NCBI GenBank assembly: GCA_013372965.1
Contig: JABXIR010000138.1
Coordinates: 1 to 9,755, forward strand
Length of the DNA stretch: 9,755 nt
Direction of reading: 5' to 3'
Origin: Gammaproteobacteria bacterium
Lineage (GTDB): Bacteria > Pseudomonadota > Gammaproteobacteria > Pseudomonadales > DSM-25080
How positions within the stretch are numbered: the first letter of the stretch is position 1; each line of letters begins with the position of its first letter. The notes beneath the pieces are model-generated. The model was not told the DNA's origin. It ran no database searches and saw only the letters and a program-made list of their open reading frames with translations. A program made the position numbers and the translations under genes. This document shows, one piece after another, positions 6,197 through 9,755 of this stretch.

Positions 6197-7057
6197 CTAA
6201 CGAGTGAGCTCACGGATTAAACCCTCTTGCGCTGTGGACGCCACGAGCTTGCCTTCTTGAGTAAAAAACTCACCTCGAGTGAAGCCTCGTGCACTCTGCA
6301 TCGTTGGGCTATCCGTAACGTAGAGTAACCAGTCATTAAGATTGACGTCTTCGTGGAACCACATTGAGTGGTCTAGGCTTGCAGCCATGATAGTTGGTTC
6401 CATCAGGCTAAAACCGTGCGGGCGCGCAGCAGTACCCAGTAAGCCCATATCGGAGATGAACGCCAACAGACCACGGTGAATGATCGGGTCGTTTGGAACG
6501 GTGCCATTGGCTCTTACCCAAGCCATAGACGTTGCTTCGGCCTTTTTCGGTTGGAAGAAACCCAAAAAGTCGACAGGACGGATCTCGATTGGCATCGGAA
6601 TGTTCGCAATGTGTGCGAATGCAGGGTGCGCGGCGGCAAATTCATTACGATGCGTTTCGAGCGACTTATACGCTTCAGGACCCGACGGAAACTCTACATT
6701 GGATCTCTGATGCGATTTGCTCTCTTCGCCTTTATGGTACGAACACGACATATTGAAAATGGCGTGGTCGTTCTGGCGCGCTACGATACGGCGGGTTGAA
6801 AAGCTTTTGCCATCGCGGATGCGATCAACTTCGTAGTGAATCGGAGTCGTTGGGTCGCCAAGTCTAAGAAAGTAAGCGTGCAATGAATGTGGTAACATAC
6901 CGTCTATAGTTTGCGATGCGGTAAACAACGCTTGCGCCAAAACTTGGCCCCCGTAAACTCTTGGAAGTCCAATATTTACGTTTCGAGCGATAAATTTATC
7001 ATTTGTTGAGCTTTCAACATTCAAAATACTGATTAATTGCTCTAAAATTTGGGACAT
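6197..7057 (-). CDS. tesB: Acyl-CoA thioesterase II
   Basis: TesB hydrolyses medium- and long-chain acyl-CoA to free fatty acid and CoA in the cytoplasm. The 286 residues match E. coli TesB end to end, including the start MSQ.LE.L. It has two hotdog domains: VYGGQVLAQAL (35-44) and HSLHAYFLRLGD (57-68) in the first; WVRANGTVPNDPIIH, LLAFISDMGLL, DHSMWFH and ARGFTRGEFFTQEGKLVASTAQEG in the second. The E. coli catalytic residues Asp204, Thr228 and Gln278 correspond to D203, S227 and Q277, so the middle one is a conservative Thr-to-Ser change. The start codon is the ATG at 7057-7055; the ribosome site is weak. It diverges from the TetR gene with only 45 bases between start codons and ends on TAG facing the ODP-like gene. 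Confidence 0.95.
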   Translation of the reverse strand: MSQILEQLISILNVESSTNDKFIARNVNIGLPRVYGGQVLAQALFTASQTIDGMLPHSLHAYFLRLGDPTTPIHYEVDRIRDGKSFSTRRIVARQNDHAIFNMSCSYHKGEESKSHQRSNVEFPSGPEAYKSLETHRNEFAAAHPAFAHIANIPMPIEIRPVDFLGFFQPKKAEATSMAWVRANGTVPNDPIIHRGLLAFISDMGLLGTAARPHGFSLMEPTIMAASLDHSMWFHEDVNLNDWLLYVTDSPTMQSARGFTRGEFFTQEGKLVASTAQEGLIRELTR

Positions 7058-7102
7058 AGAAATCTCGGCAGTTGTTTAATTTTCAAAGAGGGTCGTTAGC
7101 GT

Positions 7103-7774
7103 ATGAGTACGCATCTTACATCAAGCATCGAACGAGCACATAAAAAAGTTCAGCAGTTCCGTGCGCGTGAGCAAGCTATTCTCGATGCTGCGCTCGAATT
7201 ACTAATTGCTCAAGGCGAAGACCGTGTAACGGTTGAAAGCATTGCCGAGCATATCAATATCGGTAAAGGTACGATATACAAACACTTCCGTTCAAAGGGC
7301 GAGATTTACGTCCAGCTCTTATTAGATTACGAAAAGAAACTCACAAATTCACTTCAGGAAGCCCTCAAAGACTCATCAGCTGCCGCTGCGCGCATTTATT
7401 TTGAGTTTAGACTGAGCCATCCTGAGCGCGATCGTTTGTTTCAACGACTAGAAGAAAAACTCCGTTACGACCCGAGTGTTGCCGAGCAGATCGCGGCTTT
7501 ACACGAATTACGGGCCTCTAATCGTGACGGACTGAACAAAATGATTAAACATCGTATCGACATCGGTGCACTTGAAGATGTTGATCCAGCATTTCATTAC
7601 GGCATTTGCTGGGCGCTCGCTCAGGGGGCCGTCGAACTTTGGCACAATCCATTCTTTAACGACTATGTTGGCGACAAACAAGCATTCTTGGAGTTTGTCA
7701 GTGAGGTTGGTATTAACATGGGTCGTGCAGGCATTCGCTCCGGAAAAAACGCATCTTATAAAGCGAAAAGCTAA
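7103..7774 (+). CDS. TetR/AcrR-family transcriptional regulator
   Basis: A 223-residue one-component repressor of full family length. The N-terminal HTH domain covers about residues 22-73 (REQAILDAALELLIAQG, VTVESIAEHINIGKGTIYKHFRSKGEIY), with the recognition helix around GKGTIYKHF (54-62). The all-helical C-terminal half, which binds ligand and dimerises, shows no motif that lets me name the inducer. Start ATG 7103 is supported by AGAGGG (7087-7092). A possible promoter is GGGACA (7051-7056) / TTTAAT (7075-7080), which overlaps the tesB start codon. The divergent arrangement suggests it controls tesB, itself or both, with a fatty-acyl ligand a reasonable guess. No clear palindrome is visible in the 45-base gap. 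Confidence 0.9.
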   Translation: MSTHLTSSIERAHKKVQQFRAREQAILDAALELLIAQGEDRVTVESIAEHINIGKGTIYKHFRSKGEIYVQLLLDYEKKLTNSLQEALKDSSAAAARIYFEFRLSHPERDRLFQRLEEKLRYDPSVAEQIAALHELRASNRDGLNKMIKHRIDIGALEDVDPAFHYGICWALAQGAVELWHNPFFNDYVGDKQAFLEFVSEVGINMGRAGIRSGKNASYKAKS

Positions 7775-7783
7775 ACTTTCCAC

Positions 7784-7836
7784 CGTCGAAGGATAATCTA
7801 TTCAATTTTATCCGAAATTTAGATGAATCTTCGACG
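7784..7836. repeat. Long imperfect inverted repeat after the TetR gene
   Basis: CGTCGAAG (7784-7791) and CTTCGACG (7829-7836) are exact reverse complements. Inside them ATCTA (7796-7800) pairs with TAGAT (7820-7824), in register apart from a wobble and two mismatches, leaving a 19-base loop. An alternative inner pairing is GGATAA (7791-7796) with TTATCC (7808-7813). It begins nine bases after the TetR stop codon. No T-run follows, so it is not a standard terminator; an mRNA 3' structure or a protein site are both possible. Confidence 0.5.
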
Positions 7837-7865
7837 TGTCAATCTTGAATTAAAGCAGACTTCCA

Positions 7866-7911
7866 CACATTATTAACGGCCTACAATGTGCTTAATGGTA
7901 TTGGCACATTA
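7866..7911. promoter_or_regulatory. CACATT half-site array before the decarboxylase
   Basis: CACATT occurs at 7866-7871, inverted as AATGTG at 7885-7890, and again at 7905-7910, about 19-20 bases apart. The second and third form a 7-bp perfect dyad AATGTGC (7885-7891) / GCACATT (7904-7910). A TACAAT box (7882-7887) overlaps the middle site. The array is 36-81 bases before the ATG at 7947, where an operator would be expected. The regulator is unknown. Confidence 0.45.
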
Positions 7912-7928
7912 GCCGGATAAGAATTAAT

Positions 7929-7934
7929 ACGAGG
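7929..7934 (+). promoter_or_regulatory. Ribosome binding site of the decarboxylase gene
   Basis: ACGAGG lies 12 bases before the ATG at 7947. The spacing is slightly long, but it is the only purine-rich match near the start and no alternative start codon lies between. Confidence 0.55.
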
Positions 7935-7946
7935 CTTCTTCAATTC

Positions 7947-9755
7947 ATGAAAGCGAACATCGCCGTCTTTACGACGACCGCCAACTCAAAACGTGAATGG
8001 ATCGCAGATCTTCAGCGCTGTGCTGACGAGCATCCAAGCGATATCGAGTACAGTTTCCACGAACTATCGAGCGAAGAGGGCTTAGTTGACGCCTTAACAC
8101 ACGATGGTGACTTACAGGCATTAATTCTGTGTCTTCCGATACAAGCGTCACTCATTCAACGAATCAAGGAACTTCGTGCCGAAGTTAATTTGTTGGTGGG
8201 GCAAGGCTCTTCTGCATTAACCAACGACGAGAAAGCGCTGTGCAACGAATTTGGCTTTGATGCAATTGTTGGAATGACCGACCAACCGGTTTTGCAGGTT
8301 TACAATAGTGTGGTCCAAGCGATTGGCAAACGACGTCATACACCGTTCGCAGATGCTCTAGCAGATTATGTCCGTGCGTCACGTGACTCGTGGCACACAC
8401 CTGGGCACTTCGGTGGATCATCACTGAGTCACAGCCAATGGGCAAAGCAGTTCTACGACTTGGTTGGAGCGAACGTCTTCGCGCTTGATTTGTCGGTCAG
8501 TGTGGCTGAGCTCGATTCACTACACGAGCCGCACAGTGTGATCGCTCAGGCTAAAAACCTAGCGGCGACTACCTTTGGTGCTCAACACACGTATTTCGCG
8601 ACGAATGGCTCGTCAACGGCCAATAAAGTGATTCTGCAAGCATTGATTCAACCCGGTGATAAACTCTTGGTCGACCGGGGAAGCCACAAGTCGGTTCACC
8701 ATGGAATTATTATGTCAGGCGCTCAACCGATCTGGTTAGAGCCAACCTGCAACCTTGAGCTAGGACTGATGGGGCCGGTCAGCCGATCCGACATTTTTAA
8801 GGCGATCGACGAAAACCCAGATGCGGTGCTGATATTTTTGACGAGCTGTACTTACGATGGTCTCCGTTATGATATGGCGCCGATTGTCGAGCACGCACAC
8901 CGTCACGGTATTAAAGTCGTGGTAGATGAAGCGTGGTTTGCGCACGGGTACTTCCATCCTAGGTTGCGACCTACCGCCTTAGAAAGTGGAGCAGACTATG
9001 TGACTCAAAGTACCCACAAAGTGCTTTCGGCGTTCTCACAGGCATCAATGATTCATGTTAATGATCCAGACTTTGATGAGCACCGCTTCCAAGAATATTT
9101 CAACATGCATGCGTCAACGAGCCCACAGTATTCGATGTTAGCGAGTCTTGACGTTGCTCGTATGCAGGCAAGCATGGAAGGTTTTAGTCGCTTGGACACG
9201 GCATTAAAGTACGCTGAGACCATACGTACTGAGGTGAATGAGCTTCCGAATTTACGGGTACTGATGTGCTCAGAGATTATTTCAAAGGATTTGGTAGACG
9301 ATAACATCAGCTTCGATCCAACGAAGCTGACGATTGATCTCCGCGGGTTCGCTTTAAACGGCAGTCAATTACAGAACCTGTTGCTCGACGAATACCAAAT
9401 TCAGGTTGAAAAGTATACTGAGCACACATTATCGTTGCTGATCACCATTGGTACCACGCAGTCGAAAGTTGACCGCTTTTTGTCGGCACTAAAGGCGATT
9501 GCGGCGAAGTACGCGTCTGCTCCGGCCAAGTCAGCAGGTATCGCGTTGCCCAAACTACCACTACCTGAGGCGAAGTTTCTTCGTCCAAGAGATGCGCTCA
9601 AATTAGAGCATGTGGATATTCCACTTTACGATCAGAACGGTGGTATTAATCGAGCGCTTATTGGTCGAGTGGCCCAGGATCTGCTGGCTCCGTATCCACC
9701 GGGCGTGCCGCTGCTAACGCCAGGAGAGACGATTAGCGAGTCTGTGCTGGAATGG
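7947..9755 (+). CDS. Orn/Lys/Arg-family PLP-dependent decarboxylase, 3' end missing
   Basis: A fold-type I PLP decarboxylase that would turn lysine, ornithine or arginine into the matching polyamine or diamine, consuming a proton. The frame is open from ATG 7947 to the last base: 603 residues, with the end outside the window. Residues 1 to about 115 look like the response-regulator-like wing domain of this family. The catalytic domain has WHTPGH (149-154), TNGSSTANK (219-227), GSHKSVHHG (245-253; H247 stacks on PLP), DEAW (327-330; D327 contacts the PLP nitrogen) and STHK with Schiff-base lysine K358, then AFSQASMIHV. The C-terminal motif YPPGVPLLTPGE is at 583-594. From K358 to that motif is about 225 residues, clearly shorter than in E. 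coli LdcI, so the linker and C-terminal region are compact. No antiporter or CadC-like gene is in view. The substrate cannot be assigned from motifs. Confidence 0.9.
   Translation, partial: MKANIAVFTTTANSKREWIADLQRCADEHPSDIEYSFHELSSEEGLVDALTHDGDLQALILCLPIQASLIQRIKELRAEVNLLVGQGSSALTNDEKALCNEFGFDAIVGMTDQPVLQVYNSVVQAIGKRRHTPFADALADYVRASRDSWHTPGHFGGSSLSHSQWAKQFYDLVGANVFALDLSVSVAELDSLHEPHSVIAQAKNLAATTFGAQHTYFATNGSSTANKVILQALIQPGDKLLVDRGSHKSVHHGIIMSGAQPIWLEPTCNLELGLMGPVSRSDIFKAIDENPDAVLIFLTSCTYDGLRYDMAPIVEHAHRHGIKVVVDEAWFAHGYFHPRLRPTALESGADYVTQSTHKVLSAFSQASMIHVNDPDFDEHRFQEYFNMHASTSPQYSMLASLDVARMQASMEGFSRLDTALKYAETIRTEVNELPNLRVLMCSEIISKDLVDDNISFDPTKLTIDLRGFALNGSQLQNLLLDEYQIQVEKYTEHTLSLLITIGTTQSKVDRFLSALKAIAAKYASAPAKSAGIALPKLPLPEAKFLRPRDALKLEHVDIPLYDQNGGINRALIGRVAQDLLAPYPPGVPLLTPGETISESVLEW

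Noticed and set aside
7969..9601. Several minus-strand open frames between 7969 and 9601
   Set aside because: All lie inside the plus-strand decarboxylase, whose motifs are continuous from 7947 to the window end.

Overview
The window looks like ordinary chromosome of a gammaproteobacterium. GC content is moderate and most genes read on the plus strand. The best evidence for the group is the gene order uvrC - pgsA - tRNA-Gly(GCC) - tRNA-Cys(GCA) - tRNA-Leu(UAA), which is the order of uvrC-pgsA-glyW-cysT-leuZ in Escherichia coli. The HrpB, TesB and PgsA proteins also resemble gammaproteobacterial family members. I cannot name a genus. I see no insertion sequence, phage gene, integrase, CRISPR array or recognisable defence system.

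Layout: bases 2-1675 hold uvrC (nucleotide excision repair), which has lost roughly its first 50 codons at the window edge. It is followed 38 bases later by pgsA (phosphatidylglycerophosphate synthase). A three-tRNA operon with a strong promoter and a GC-rich discriminator occupies about 2298-2641. Bases 2642-2894 contain no gene but are dense in structure: a perfect TATAAT box, a terminator-like hairpin pointing the wrong way, an 8-bp and an 11-bp perfect inverted repeat, and a run of nine G in the loop of the latter. Next come hrpB (DExH helicase), a stand-alone diiron beta-lactamase-fold protein of the ODP type with its own terminator, a divergent pair tesB (minus) / TetR regulator (plus), a 172-base intergenic region with several dyads, and a large PLP-dependent Orn/Lys/Arg-type decarboxylase. 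The decarboxylase starts at 7947 and runs off the right edge, open to the last base.

How the parts relate: uvrC-pgsA and the tRNAs are housekeeping genes sharing a conserved locus. The TetR protein is placed to control the divergent acyl-CoA thioesterase gene, itself, or both. The decarboxylase appears to have its own promoter region, with evenly spaced CACATT half-sites. The ODP-like protein carries an HQDPDI motif in place of the flavodiiron HxExDH motif and is a candidate oxygen or iron sensor rather than a hydrolase. No multi-gene novel system is evident. The most interesting leads are the structured intergenic region before hrpB (possible minus-strand small RNA or a structured hrpB leader), the ODP-like protein, and the operator-like dyads before the decarboxylase.
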